In this document: piece after piece, positions 37,438-46,552 of the stretch
Numbering within the stretch: the first letter of the stretch is position 1
How the letters are laid out: every line of letters starts with the position of its first letter
NCBI RefSeq assembly: GCF_006716885.1
Contig: NZ_VFPU01000001.1
Location: 1,116,001-1,180,000, forward strand
DNA length: 64,000 nucleotides
Source: Ornithinimicrobium humiphilum
GTDB taxonomy: Bacteria > Actinomycetota > Actinomycetes > Actinomycetales > Dermatophilaceae
Reading direction: 5' to 3'
Position numbers and translations under genes: made by a program
Notes under the pieces: model-generated
Told to the model about the DNA's origin: nothing
The model's input: only the letters and a program-made list of their open reading frames with translations
Databases searched by the model: none

Positions 37438-37976
37438 CCGACGACCTGGCGACGCGGCTGCGTCGCATCGAGGACCGGCTGGAGATCGAGGAGCTGCTGG
37501 CGCGCTACGCCAACGCCTGCGACGACCGGGACATGGCCGCCCTGGGCGCCTGCTTCGCCTCGGACTTCGAGTTCGACTCGGTCGCGGGCCACGCCGTGGG
37601 CCGGGAGGCCGCACTGGACTACTACCGGGGCCGGCTCGGGCTGTACGGCATGACCTTCCACATACCGCACACGCTGGTCCTGCAGGAGCACGAGCAGGAC
37701 ACCGCCGCCGGCCTCGTGACCTCGCACGCCGAGATGGAGCTCGAGCGCGAGCTCTTCGTCACCGGCTTCCGCTACTCGGACCGCTACGTCCGTGAGCAGG
37801 GCCGCTGGTGCTTCCGGGCACGCCATGTGCAGGCCTTCTACGCAATGCCTCTGGGCCAGCTCGCCCAGGGGCTCGACGAATACCGGCTGCGCTGGCCGCA
37901 CGCGGGGCCCCAGCGGGCGCCGTTGCCGGAGCTGTTGCCGTCCTGGGACGACTTCCAGCGCTCGCGCAGCACCTGA
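37434..37976 (+). CDS. SnoaL/NTF2-like domain protein
   Basis: The 180-residue protein has the cone-shaped NTF2-like fold of SnoaL_4 proteins: RIEDRLEIEELLARYANACDDRDMAALGACFASDFEFD, then LVTSHAEMELE and a final strand GRWCFRARHVQAFYAMPLG. Members include dehydratases, isomerases, epoxide hydrolases and dioxygenase small subunits, so the reaction cannot be named. Its position directly after the P450 with a four-base overlap suggests it acts on the oxidised product. The C-terminus is longer than the basic fold. Confidence 0.85.
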   Translation: MTDDLATRLRRIEDRLEIEELLARYANACDDRDMAALGACFASDFEFDSVAGHAVGREAALDYYRGRLGLYGMTFHIPHTLVLQEHEQDTAAGLVTSHAEMELERELFVTGFRYSDRYVREQGRWCFRARHVQAFYAMPLGQLAQGLDEYRLRWPHAGPQRAPLPELLPSWDDFQRSRST

Positions 37977-38048
37977 GACATCGCATCGGACCGACCGAGC
38001 CCATCTAGCCCCACCGCGCCCGTCCGCGCGCCGACAGGAGACAGACCC

Positions 38049-38975
38049 TTGAGCACGTCCACCACGCCCGTCATCGTCGAGGTCGCGATCAACGGCGGCA
38101 CCTTCCCGGACCGCAACCCCCACGTTCCGCTGACCGCCGAGGCGATCCAGCGCGACGTCTTCGCGCTCCTGGATGCCGGTGCCTCGATGATCCACTCGCA
38201 CACGTACGACATCAACCTTCAGGGGCAGGCCGCCGCAGACGCCTACCTCGAGGCATGGCGACCGATCCTGGAGCAGCGTCCGGACACCGTCTGGTACCCC
38301 ACCCTCTCGGTCGACCAGTCCGAGGGCGCGTCCGGTGAGTCGATCGAGGGCCGGTTCGCGCACTACCCGATCATCGCCGGGGAGGTGCCGATGCAGATCG
38401 GCATCGTCGACCCCGGCCCGGTCAACCTCGGCTATCCGGACGAGGACGGCATCCCCATGGGCTTCACCTACATCAACACCTACGCCGACATCCGCTACGC
38501 CTTCGAGGTCTGCGAGAAGAACGGCTTCGCACCCTCGCTGGCGATCTACGAGCCCGGCTTCCTCCAGACGGTGCTGGCCTACCGTCGGGCGGGCAGGCTG
38601 CCGCGGGGCGCGATGGTCAAGTTCTACTTCGGCGGGGAGTGGGGAATGTTCGCCAAGGGTCACGGCGTGACCTTCGGGCTACCGCCGAAGGAGTCCGCGC
38701 TGCGGGCCTACCTGGACATGATCGAGGGCACGGACCTCCCGTGGTCGGTGTCCGTCTGGGGCGGTGACCTGCTGCAGACGCCGGTCGCTCGTATGGCGCT
38801 CGAGCTGGGAGGGCACCTGCACGTCGGCATCGAGGACCATTACGACCCGGACCGCACGCCCACCAACATGGAGATCTTCGAGGAGACGAAGGCGCTGTGC
38901 GAGGAGGTCGGGCGACCCATCGCCACGGCCGCCCAGACGCGCGAGATCCTCGGGCTGCCCGACCCACAGGGCTGA
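38049..38975 (+). CDS. DUF849 beta-keto acid cleavage enzyme (BKACE) family protein
   Basis: The 308-residue protein belongs to the BKACE family, zinc enzymes that condense a beta-keto acid with acetyl-CoA and release acetoacetate plus a shortened acyl-CoA. The zinc site His-x-His is present as IHSHTYD (usual form HxHxRD, so Arg is replaced by Tyr) and the glutamate ligand region reads LHVGIEDHYD, with His where characterised members have Arg. INGG..P....HVPLT and GPVNLG are family-like. These changes suggest an unusual substrate. TTG start has AGGAG (38036-38040) eight bases before. It ends the catabolic cluster. Confidence 0.85.
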   Translation: MSTSTTPVIVEVAINGGTFPDRNPHVPLTAEAIQRDVFALLDAGASMIHSHTYDINLQGQAAADAYLEAWRPILEQRPDTVWYPTLSVDQSEGASGESIEGRFAHYPIIAGEVPMQIGIVDPGPVNLGYPDEDGIPMGFTYINTYADIRYAFEVCEKNGFAPSLAIYEPGFLQTVLAYRRAGRLPRGAMVKFYFGGEWGMFAKGHGVTFGLPPKESALRAYLDMIEGTDLPWSVSVWGGDLLQTPVARMALELGGHLHVGIEDHYDPDRTPTNMEIFEETKALCEEVGRPIATAAQTREILGLPDPQG

Positions 38976-38977
38976 TC

Positions 38978-39000
38978 ACCGTCGCCGGTCGCGCGACGGT
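38978..39000 (+). terminator. Hairpin after the BKACE gene
   Basis: ACCGTCGC (38978-38985) pairs perfectly with GCGACGGT (38993-39000), three bases after the stop. It marks the end of the catabolic operon. Confidence 0.5.
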
Positions 39001-39061
39001 CGCGCGCGTCGGACTGGGGGCCCCGCGCCCTATGCTGCCCTGACGAGTGAGAGGGGCGGCG

Positions 39062-40378
39062 TTGACCCGGTGGACCGAGCGCCAGGTGCTCGAGGCGGCA
39101 CCTGACCAGTCGTCGGTCGCGGCTGCCCGGCGCCTGGCCCGCCCCGGCCCCTGGTCGGAGACCGGCAGCACCGACACCCTCGTGTGGGGCCGCTGCCAGG
39201 GCTCGGGCAAGAACCCCTACCAGGTGAGCGTGGACCTCACCGGTCCCGCCTACCGCTGCTCCTGCCCGAGCCGGAAGTTTCCCTGCAAGCACGCGCTCGC
39301 CCTGCTCCTGCTCTGGGTCCACGGCGACGGCGCGGTGGAGGCCGACGCGGCGGCCGACTTCGCCCGGGAGTGGGCCGAGCAGCGGGCGACCTCGGCCGCC
39401 GACAGGGCTACGCGGGAGGCCCGCGCGTCCGCACCCGCGGATCCGGAGGCGCAGGAGCGTCGGCGCCAGGCCCGCCTCTCCCTCATGGACGCGGGGATGG
39501 AGGACTTCCGGACCTGGCTGGAGGACCTCGTCCGCGGGGGCACGGCCTCCGCCCGGCACCGCGGCTACACCTACTGGGACACGGCGGCGGCCCGCCTGGT
39601 CGACGCCCAGCTGCCCGGGCTGGCGACCGAGGTCCGGCTGATGGGCTCGGAGGTCCACGCGCGCCCGGACTGGGCCGAGCACCTGCTCGCGCGGCTCGGT
39701 CGCTGGTGGACCGCCGCCCAGGCATGGGGACGCCGTAGGGAGCTCGACCCCACGACGCTGGCCGACCTGCGGGTCGTCCTCGGCTGGCCGGTGCCGACCG
39801 AGGAGGTCCGGGCCGACCGGGGTTCGGTGATCAGCGGCCGGTGGTCCGTCCTCGGCGCCCACCGCACCGACGACGGACGGCTGCTGTCGCAACGCACCTG
39901 GCTGGCGTCCGAGGACGACGGACGTCTGGTGCAGGTGCTCGACTTCGCCGCCGGCGGGCAGCCGTTGCCCGTCGCACGCCTCACGGGATCGGTCCTGCAG
40001 GGCGACCTGGCCCTCTACCCGGGGTCGGGCGCACGGCGCGCCCTCTTCGACGGCGAGCCCGTCGCGGCCGGGCAGCTGGCCGACCTGCCGGGCGGGGGGA
40101 CGCTCGAGGACGCGCTGCGGACGTTCGCGGACCTGCTCGCCGTCAACCCGTGGGTGCTGCGCGCCCCCGTCGTGCTCCGGTCCGTCGGGGCGACGGTCGA
40201 CGGGGCGTGCGTGCCGACCACGGACGGCGGATCCGTCCTGCTGCCGTGGGCCGACGGCACGCCGTGGACGCTGCTGGCCCTGACCGGGGGCACGGACGCC
40301 GACCTGTTCGGTGAGCTCGAGGGCGGCCGGCTTCGGCCGCTCAGCACCGCCGTCGAGGGCGAGGTGGTGGGCCTGTGA
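39062..40378 (+). CDS. SWIM zinc finger protein (YehQ-like)
   Basis: The 438-residue protein has a SWIM zinc finger YRCSCPSRKFPCKHALALLLL with ligands Cys66, Cys68, Cys75 and His77, likely for nucleic acid or protein binding. The rest is unassigned. The TTG at 39062 gives the family-like start LTRWTERQVLEAAPD; a GTG at 39047 is the alternative, and a TATGCT box (39031-39036) lies upstream. It is the first of five coupled genes, and the SWIM protein is YehQ in E. coli, which also sits by MoxR and VWA genes. Confidence 0.85.
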   Translation: MTRWTERQVLEAAPDQSSVAAARRLARPGPWSETGSTDTLVWGRCQGSGKNPYQVSVDLTGPAYRCSCPSRKFPCKHALALLLLWVHGDGAVEADAAADFAREWAEQRATSAADRATREARASAPADPEAQERRRQARLSLMDAGMEDFRTWLEDLVRGGTASARHRGYTYWDTAAARLVDAQLPGLATEVRLMGSEVHARPDWAEHLLARLGRWWTAAQAWGRRRELDPTTLADLRVVLGWPVPTEEVRADRGSVISGRWSVLGAHRTDDGRLLSQRTWLASEDDGRLVQVLDFAAGGQPLPVARLTGSVLQGDLALYPGSGARRALFDGEPVAAGQLADLPGGGTLEDALRTFADLLAVNPWVLRAPVVLRSVGATVDGACVPTTDGGSVLLPWADGTPWTLLALTGGTDADLFGELEGGRLRPLSTAVEGEVVGL

Positions 40379-41988
40379 GCGATCCGCGCACCCCCGACCC
40401 GTCCGGCTGGTGGGACCACCTGCTGGCCGCCTCGCTCGTCGGCACCGCCCGACGTCCGGTCCCGCCCCTCGACGCCGCGGGGCTGGGCGTCCGCGCCAGG
40501 ACCGATGCGCGTCCCGAGACCGCCCTGCTCGACGCCGCCGCGCTCGCCGGTGCCCTGCGCGCCGCGGGGACGGTGATGCCCACGGCCCCGGCGGGGACAG
40601 CCCCGACGGGAGGGCCGGCGTCGGCGGACGGCACGCAGCCCGCGTCGCGACCTGCCCCTCCGGAGTCGCGGCCCGCCGCGCCCCCACGGGCCGCGCAGCT
40701 GCTGTCGCTCGTCCTCGTCCAGAACCCCGCCGGCCCGTCCTCGCTCGAGCCGCTCGTGCGCCACTGGTGCACCACGGCCGTGCGGCACGGCTACCGGCTG
40801 CCGCACGCCCTGCTGCCGCAGGTGCTCGAGCTCGGCCGCTCGCGACCGGGCCTGCGCGTCCCGCTGGTCCTGACCCTCGGGGAGCGGGGCCGGTGGCTCG
40901 CCGAGCGCGTGCCCGGCGCCGAGTGGGTCGCGCGGACCAGCGCCCGTGCCGACGCGGACCTCGGCGCCGCGAGCCCGGACCGGGCAGCCGCCACCGCCGA
41001 CACGCTGCCCGACGTCGCGGCCTGGGCCCTGCTGGCTGACGCGCAGCGGCTCACGGCGCTCCGGGCGGCACGTGAGCGCGATCCCTCGCTCGGCCGCGCC
41101 TACGTCGAGGGCACCTGGTCCACCGACCCGGCCCGGACGCGCAAGGCGCACCTCGAGCTGCTGGAGATCGGGCTCGGGGACGCCGACGAGGACCTGCTCG
41201 AGCGCGCCCTCGACGACCGGGCCGCCGGCGTCCGCGCGCTCGCGGCGACCCTGCTGGACGGCCTCCCGCGGTCCGCCCGCGCCGCCCGCATGGGCGACCG
41301 CCTGCGCGCGCTGCTGCACACCGATCGGCGCCTCCTGCGCACCCGCCTCGACGTCGAGCTGCCGGACGACCCCGACCCCGCCGGCGTCCGCGACGGCCTC
41401 GTCCCGCCACCGCGCGGCGTCTCCGCGCGCGCCTGGTGGCTGCAGCGGATCGTCGCGGGCGCACCGCTGAGCATCTGGACCGACGCGACGGGCACGGATC
41501 CCGAGGCCACCTACGGGCTGATCCCCTCCGACGAGGCCCGGGCGGGGGTCCGGGAGGCCGTGCTCCGGCGCGGCGACCGCGGGTGGGCGCAGGCGATCGC
41601 CCGCACCCGGGGCGCCAGGCGCAACCCGCTCGACCCGGCCATCGTCGCGCTGCTGGACCCGGCCGAGGCCGAGCGCCTCGTGCTCGCCGGGGCCGAGGTG
41701 GGCGGTGCGGCCCTGGCGACCGTCGTCCAGGGTGCGCCCCCGCGGTGGAGCCGCGCCCTGACGCTCGGCCTCCTCGACCGGTGCCGGCGGACGCGCACCT
41801 CCGCCGACCTCGCGCCCCCGCTCGTCCAGCTGGTCGCGCGCGCGGGCGACCTGCACCCCGACGGCCTGCCGGTCCTCCAGGACTGGCTCGCCACCGACCC
41901 GCCCCCCGAGCCGGCGCGACGTCTGCTCCGCGAGCTCGTCCAGCTGCTGTCCCTCTACCGCTCCATCGAGGAGGCCTTCGCGCCATGA
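40375..41988 (+). CDS. DUF5691 family protein
   Basis: The 537-residue protein starts WWDHLLAASLVGTARR, the opening of DUF5691, and continues with many Leu/Ala/Arg helical repeats (LLEIGLGDADEDLLERALDDRAAGVRALAATLL) that look like HEAT-type scaffolding. A Pro/Ala-rich linker lies at about 65-105. No catalytic motif is seen. GTG overlaps the SWIM gene stop, and its stop overlaps the MoxR ATG. It is probably a scaffold or adaptor for the ATPase. Confidence 0.8.
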   Translation: MSDPRTPDPSGWWDHLLAASLVGTARRPVPPLDAAGLGVRARTDARPETALLDAAALAGALRAAGTVMPTAPAGTAPTGGPASADGTQPASRPAPPESRPAAPPRAAQLLSLVLVQNPAGPSSLEPLVRHWCTTAVRHGYRLPHALLPQVLELGRSRPGLRVPLVLTLGERGRWLAERVPGAEWVARTSARADADLGAASPDRAAATADTLPDVAAWALLADAQRLTALRAARERDPSLGRAYVEGTWSTDPARTRKAHLELLEIGLGDADEDLLERALDDRAAGVRALAATLLDGLPRSARAARMGDRLRALLHTDRRLLRTRLDVELPDDPDPAGVRDGLVPPPRGVSARAWWLQRIVAGAPLSIWTDATGTDPEATYGLIPSDEARAGVREAVLRRGDRGWAQAIARTRGARRNPLDPAIVALLDPAEAERLVLAGAEVGGAALATVVQGAPPRWSRALTLGLLDRCRRTRTSADLAPPLVQLVARAGDLHPDGLPVLQDWLATDPPPEPARRLLRELVQLLSLYRSIEEAFAP

Positions 41989-43091
41989 CCGACCCCACCG
42001 ACCCGAGCACGGGCGACGTCCTGCTCCGGGCCCACGCCGAGCAGCAGTACGCCGAGGAGCTGGCCGCGCTGGCCCGCCACGACGACCGCGAGCGGCCACC
42101 CGCCTGGCGTCTCTCGCCGTGGGCGGTCACGGCATACCTGCTGGGTGGGGAGCTGCCCGACGGGACCGTCATCACCCCCAAGTACATCGGCAGCCGTCGG
42201 CTCGTCGAGATCGCCGTCGCGTCGCTGGCGACCGACCGGGCGCTGCTGCTCCTGGGCGTGCCGGGCACGGCGAAGAGCTGGGTCGGCGAGCACCTCGCCG
42301 CCGCGGTCAGCGGCACCTCGACGCTGGTCGTCCAGGGGACGGCCGGCACGGCCGAGGAGGCGTTGCGCTACGGCTGGAACTACGCCCGGCTGCTCGCCGA
42401 GGGGCCCAGCCGCGAGGCGCTCGTGCCCAGCCCGGTGATGCGGGCGATGGAGACCGGCTCGCTCGTGCGCGTCGAGGAGCTCACCCGCATCCCGGCCGAG
42501 GTGCAGGACTCCCTCATCTCGATCCTGTCGGAGAAGTCGCTGCCGATCCCCGAGCTCGACGACGAGGTGCAGGCGGTCCGGGGCTTCAACGTCATCGCCA
42601 CCGCCAACAACCGCGACCGCGGCGTCAACGAGCTGTCCTCGGCGCTGCGCCGCCGCTTCAACACCGTCGTGCTGCCGCTGCCCGACAGCATGGACCAGGA
42701 GGTCGAGATCGTCCGCGGCCGGGTCGAGGCCCTGGGCAGGGCGCTGCGGCTGCCGACCGACCTCACGGCGCTGGCGGAGATCGAGCGGGTCGTCACCGTC
42801 TTCCGCGAGCTGCGCAGCGGGCGCACGCTCGACCAGCGCACCACGCTCAAGTCCCCGTCGGCGACGCTCTCCACCGCCGAGGCGATCTCGGTCATGGTCA
42901 ACGGCGCCTCCCTTGCCGCCCACTTCGGCGACGGCACGGTCCGCGCCGACGACGTCGCCGCGAGCCTCGTCGGGGCCGTGGTCAAGGATCCGGTGCAGGA
43001 CGCCGTCGTCTGGCAGGAGTACCTCGAGACCGTCGTGCGCGACCGCCGCGACTGGGCCGACCTCTACCGCGCCTGCCGGGAGCTGGGCTGA
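41985..43091 (+). CDS. MoxR-type AAA+ ATPase (YehL-like)
   Basis: The 368-residue MoxR ATPase has Walker A GVPGTAKS (91-98), Walker B region GSLVRVEELTRIP, sensor 1 FNVIATANNRDRGVNELSSA with the arginine-rich LRRRFN, and a lid domain. MoxR ATPases work with VWA proteins as chaperones that insert metals or remodel complexes. The adjacent VWA gene fits this. The sequence VEELTRIP has Glu-Glu in place of the usual DEINR. Confidence 0.93.
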   Translation: MTDPTDPSTGDVLLRAHAEQQYAEELAALARHDDRERPPAWRLSPWAVTAYLLGGELPDGTVITPKYIGSRRLVEIAVASLATDRALLLLGVPGTAKSWVGEHLAAAVSGTSTLVVQGTAGTAEEALRYGWNYARLLAEGPSREALVPSPVMRAMETGSLVRVEELTRIPAEVQDSLISILSEKSLPIPELDDEVQAVRGFNVIATANNRDRGVNELSSALRRRFNTVVLPLPDSMDQEVEIVRGRVEALGRALRLPTDLTALAEIERVVTVFRELRSGRTLDQRTTLKSPSATLSTAEAISVMVNGASLAAHFGDGTVRADDVAASLVGAVVKDPVQDAVVWQEYLETVVRDRRDWADLYRACRELG

Positions 43092-43093
43092 GC

Positions 43094-45346
43094 GTGGCGG
43101 CGCAGGTCTCGGTCCTCGGCATCCGGCACCACGGCCCGGGCTCGGCCCGGTCCGTGCTGTCGGCGCTGGAGGAGCTGCAGCCCGAGGCCGTGGTGATCGA
43201 GGGTATGCCGGAGCTCGAGCGGCTGCTCCCGCTCGCCGGGCACCCCGACCTGGTGCCGCCCGTGGCCGGCCTGGTCTACGTCAAGGACACGCCCAGCCGC
43301 GCGGTGTTCTCGCCGATGGCGGTCTTCTCGCCCGAGTGGGTGGCGATGCGGTGGGCGCTCGCCCGCGACGTGCCGGTGCGCTTCGCCGACCTGGCGGCGG
43401 TGCACTGGCTGGCGCTGGAGGAGGACGACGGATCGGGGGAGGAGGCGCCGGTGCGCCCGCACCCGGAGGACCTGCCCGTCCCGACCCGGCGGGACCCGAT
43501 CGCGCGACTGGCCGCGGCCGCCGGCTACGGCGACCCGGAGCGCTGGTGGGACGACGTCGTCGAGCACCGGCCGGGGTCGGGGCTGGCGGCCTTCGACGCG
43601 CTGCGCGAGGCGATCGCCGAGGTCCGCGCCGACGACGAGATCGACCGCGAGACGCTGCTGCGCGAGGCGTCGATGCGCCAGGTCGTCCGCTCCGTCGTGC
43701 GCTCCGGGGCCGAGCGGGTCGCCGTCGTCTGCGGCGCCTACCACGCCCCCGTCGTCGCCCCGGCGACCACGACGGTGTCCGCCGACGCCGCGCTGCTCAA
43801 GGGCCTGCCCAGGGTGCGTGTCGAGGCGACCTGGGCCCCGTGGACCGCCGAGCGGCTCGCGACCGCCTCCGGCTACGGTGCCGGGGTCGCGTCGCCCGGG
43901 TGGTACGCCCACCTGCACAGCACCTGGGCGGGGCCCCGCCCCGACGACGTCGTGCCCTCCTGGCTGGTCCGGGTCGCGCGCCAGCTCAGGGGCGAGCAGC
44001 TGGACGCGCCCACCGCCTCGGTGGTGGAGGCCGCCCGGCTCGCCGACGCGCTCGGCGCGCTGCGAGGTCGCCCCTCGGTCGGTCTCGAGGAGCTCACCGA
44101 CGCCACCCAGGCCGTGCTGTGCGAGGGCTCGGACCTGCCGCTGCGGCTGATCCACGACGACCTCGTCGTGGGGCACGAGCTCGGCTCGGTGCCCGAGGAC
44201 GCCCCGTCCGTGCCGCTCGCCGCCGACCTGACCCGGCAGCAGAGGTCGCTGCGCCTGCGGGTCAGCGCCACCGCGCAGACCGTCGTGCTCGACCTGCGCA
44301 CCGACGCCGGACGGGCTCGCTCGACCCTGCTGCACCGGCTGCGGCTGCTCGGGATCGACTGGGGGAGCGAGGCCGACGCCGGACGCACGACCGGCACCTT
44401 CAAGGAGGCCTGGGAGCTGGAGTGGCGGCCCGAGCTCGCCGTGGCGGTCATCGCGGCCAGCATCTACGGCACGACGGTCGAGTCGGCGGCCGCCGCCCGC
44501 GTGGCCCGGCTCGCCGAGGAGGCGCCCGACCTGAGCGCGCTCGCCTCGTTGGTGCAGGCCTGCCTGCTGGCCGACCTGCCCGGCGCCCTCGGCACCGTGC
44601 TCGAGCAGCTCGCCCGCCAGACCGCCCTGCAGCACGACACCCTCGCCCTGCTCGGCACGGTCGAGCCGCTGGCCCGCACGGCGCGCTACGGCGACGTGCG
44701 CGGTGTCGACGGGAGCCGGGTCCGCGAGATCCTGGACGCCGTCGTCGTCCGCGCCTGCGTCGGCCTCCGGGCCGCCCTCACCGGGCTCGACGACGTCGCG
44801 GCGGACGTCGCACGCACGGCGGTCGAGTCGGCGCAGCACGGCATCGGGCTGCTCGACGACGAGACCCTCCTGCAGCCCTGGCACGCCGCGCTCGCCGACC
44901 TCGCCGGCGACGACGCGGTGCACGGCTCGCTGGCCGGTCGCCTCACCCGCATCCTGCTCGACTCCGGGCGTCTGGGCACCGACGAGGCCGTGGTCCGAAT
45001 GTCCCAACGCCTCTCGCCCGCCTCGCCGGCGGCGGGCGGCGCGGCCTGGCTCGACGGCTTCCTGGCCGGTGACGCCGCGCTGCTGCTGCACGACGACGAG
45101 CTGCTCGGCATCGTCGACGCGTGGGTGGGCGAGATCCGCGAGGAGACCTTCGAGGACCTGCTGCCGCTGCTGCGCCGCACCTTCTCCCGCTACGAGCGGC
45201 CCGCGCGCCGCCAGCTGGGGGAGCACCTGCAGCGGCTCGGGTCCGGCGGTGCCCGACGCACGGGCGGCCTCGACCTCGACGTCGACAGGGCGCTGCCCGC
45301 GGTGCACCGCGTCGCGGCGCTCATCGGTCTGGAGGGAGCACGATGA
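43094..45346 (+). CDS. DUF5682 family protein (YehM-like)
   Basis: The 750-residue cytoplasmic protein starts VSVLGIRHHGPGSARSVLSAL, a very conserved DUF5682 opening, then VIEGMPE, and VAVVCGAYHAP further on. E. coli YehM has nearly the same length and sits beside its MoxR and VWA genes. RHHGPGSA and the GAYHAP histidines look like active-site residues, and the opening resembles TraB/PrgY-like or EreA-like folds (known of families, not proven here). GTG at 43094 follows the MoxR stop by two bases. Confidence 0.85.
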   Translation: MAAQVSVLGIRHHGPGSARSVLSALEELQPEAVVIEGMPELERLLPLAGHPDLVPPVAGLVYVKDTPSRAVFSPMAVFSPEWVAMRWALARDVPVRFADLAAVHWLALEEDDGSGEEAPVRPHPEDLPVPTRRDPIARLAAAAGYGDPERWWDDVVEHRPGSGLAAFDALREAIAEVRADDEIDRETLLREASMRQVVRSVVRSGAERVAVVCGAYHAPVVAPATTTVSADAALLKGLPRVRVEATWAPWTAERLATASGYGAGVASPGWYAHLHSTWAGPRPDDVVPSWLVRVARQLRGEQLDAPTASVVEAARLADALGALRGRPSVGLEELTDATQAVLCEGSDLPLRLIHDDLVVGHELGSVPEDAPSVPLAADLTRQQRSLRLRVSATAQTVVLDLRTDAGRARSTLLHRLRLLGIDWGSEADAGRTTGTFKEAWELEWRPELAVAVIAASIYGTTVESAAAARVARLAEEAPDLSALASLVQACLLADLPGALGTVLEQLARQTALQHDTLALLGTVEPLARTARYGDVRGVDGSRVREILDAVVVRACVGLRAALTGLDDVAADVARTAVESAQHGIGLLDDETLLQPWHAALADLAGDDAVHGSLAGRLTRILLDSGRLGTDEAVVRMSQRLSPASPAAGGAAWLDGFLAGDAALLLHDDELLGIVDAWVGEIREETFEDLLPLLRRTFSRYERPARRQLGEHLQRLGSGGARRTGGLDLDVDRALPAVHRVAALIGLEGAR

Positions 45347-46518
45347 GCCGGGACCGGATGACCCGTTGGCGGCTGGTGCTCGGCGGCGACGACGCCGACG
45401 GCACCGGCATCGGCGTCGAGGGCCTGACCACCGAGGACGCCGCGCGCGACCAGGCCCTGCAGGCGCTCTACGACGCCCAGGGCCCGCGCTCGGCCGGCCT
45501 GGGCGGGTCCGCGCCCCGCGTGGCCCGCTGGCTGGGTGACATCCGCACCTACTTCCCGAGCTCGGTCGTGCAGGTGATGCAGTCCGACGCCATGGACCGG
45601 CTGGGCCTGCGCCAGCTGCTCCTGGAGCCGGAGATGATGCGCTCGGTGCAGCCCGACGTCGGCCTGGTGACCACGCTCATGGGCCTGGGACGCGTCATAC
45701 CCGAGCACAGCCGTGAGACCGCCCGGGCCGTCGTGCGGATCGTCACCGACCAGCTCGACGAGCGGCTGCGCCAGCGCACCGTCCAGGCCGTGGCCGGCGC
45801 GCTCAACCGCGCCGCGCGCACCCGCCGGCCCCGGCTCGCAGACGTCGACTGGCACCGCACCATCGCCGCCAACCTCCGGCACTACCAGCCCGAGCACCGC
45901 ACCGTGGTGCCCGAGCGCCTCGTCGGCCACGCCCGCCGCCAGCACCAGGTCGAGCGGCACGTCATCCTCTGCATCGACCAGTCGGGGTCGATGGCGGAGT
46001 CGGTCGTCTACGCCAGCGTCTTCGGCGCCGTCCTCGCCTCGCTGCGGTCCGTGCGCACCTCGCTCGTGGTCTTCGACACCTCGGTGGTGGACCTGACCGA
46101 GGACCTGCAGGACCCGGTCGACGTCATCTTCGGCGTGCAGCTCGGCGGCGGCACCGACATCAACCGGGCGGTGGCCTACTGCGAGGGCCTCGTCGAGGAC
46201 CCGACCGACACGGTGCTCGTGCTCATCAGCGACCTCTTCGAGGGAGGTGTCGCCGAGGAACTGGTGGGCCGCACCGCTGCCCTGGTCGGCTCCGGCGTCA
46301 CGATGGTCGCGCTCCTCGCGCTCTCGGACAACGGCCGGCCCGCCTTCGACGCCGACGTGGCGACCGCCCTGGCCGACCTCGGCGTCCCGGCCTTCGCCTG
46401 CACGCCGGACCAGTTCCCGGACCTGATGGCCACGGCGATCGAGCGCGGGGACATCGCCCGGTTCGCCTCCGAGCGCGGCATCGTCACCCAGCACCGGTCC
46501 GAGGAGGCGGGCCCCTGA
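45343..46518 (+). CDS. VWA domain protein (YehP-like)
   Basis: The 391-residue protein has a C-terminal von Willebrand A domain with a complete MIDAS: DQSGS (212-216), the threonine and aspartate of LGGGTDINRA, and LISDLFEGG. The N-terminal 200 residues are a helical region found in the family (RYFPSS-like, LLLEPEMM). It is the usual partner of a MoxR ATPase, and the gene overlaps the DUF5682 stop (ATGA), completing the five-gene unit. Confidence 0.92.
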   Translation: MSRDRMTRWRLVLGGDDADGTGIGVEGLTTEDAARDQALQALYDAQGPRSAGLGGSAPRVARWLGDIRTYFPSSVVQVMQSDAMDRLGLRQLLLEPEMMRSVQPDVGLVTTLMGLGRVIPEHSRETARAVVRIVTDQLDERLRQRTVQAVAGALNRAARTRRPRLADVDWHRTIAANLRHYQPEHRTVVPERLVGHARRQHQVERHVILCIDQSGSMAESVVYASVFGAVLASLRSVRTSLVVFDTSVVDLTEDLQDPVDVIFGVQLGGGTDINRAVAYCEGLVEDPTDTVLVLISDLFEGGVAEELVGRTAALVGSGVTMVALLALSDNGRPAFDADVATALADLGVPAFACTPDQFPDLMATAIERGDIARFASERGIVTQHRSEEAGP

Positions 46519-46539
46519 GCGGGAGCCGAGACCGGGGTC

Positions 46540-46545
46540 TAGGTT
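46540..46545 (+). promoter_or_regulatory. -10 box of the LLM oxidoreductase gene
   Basis: TAGGTT ends exactly 7 nt before the ATG at 46553, so the mRNA is likely leaderless. Confidence 0.5.
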
Positions 46546-46552
46546 GGGGCGC

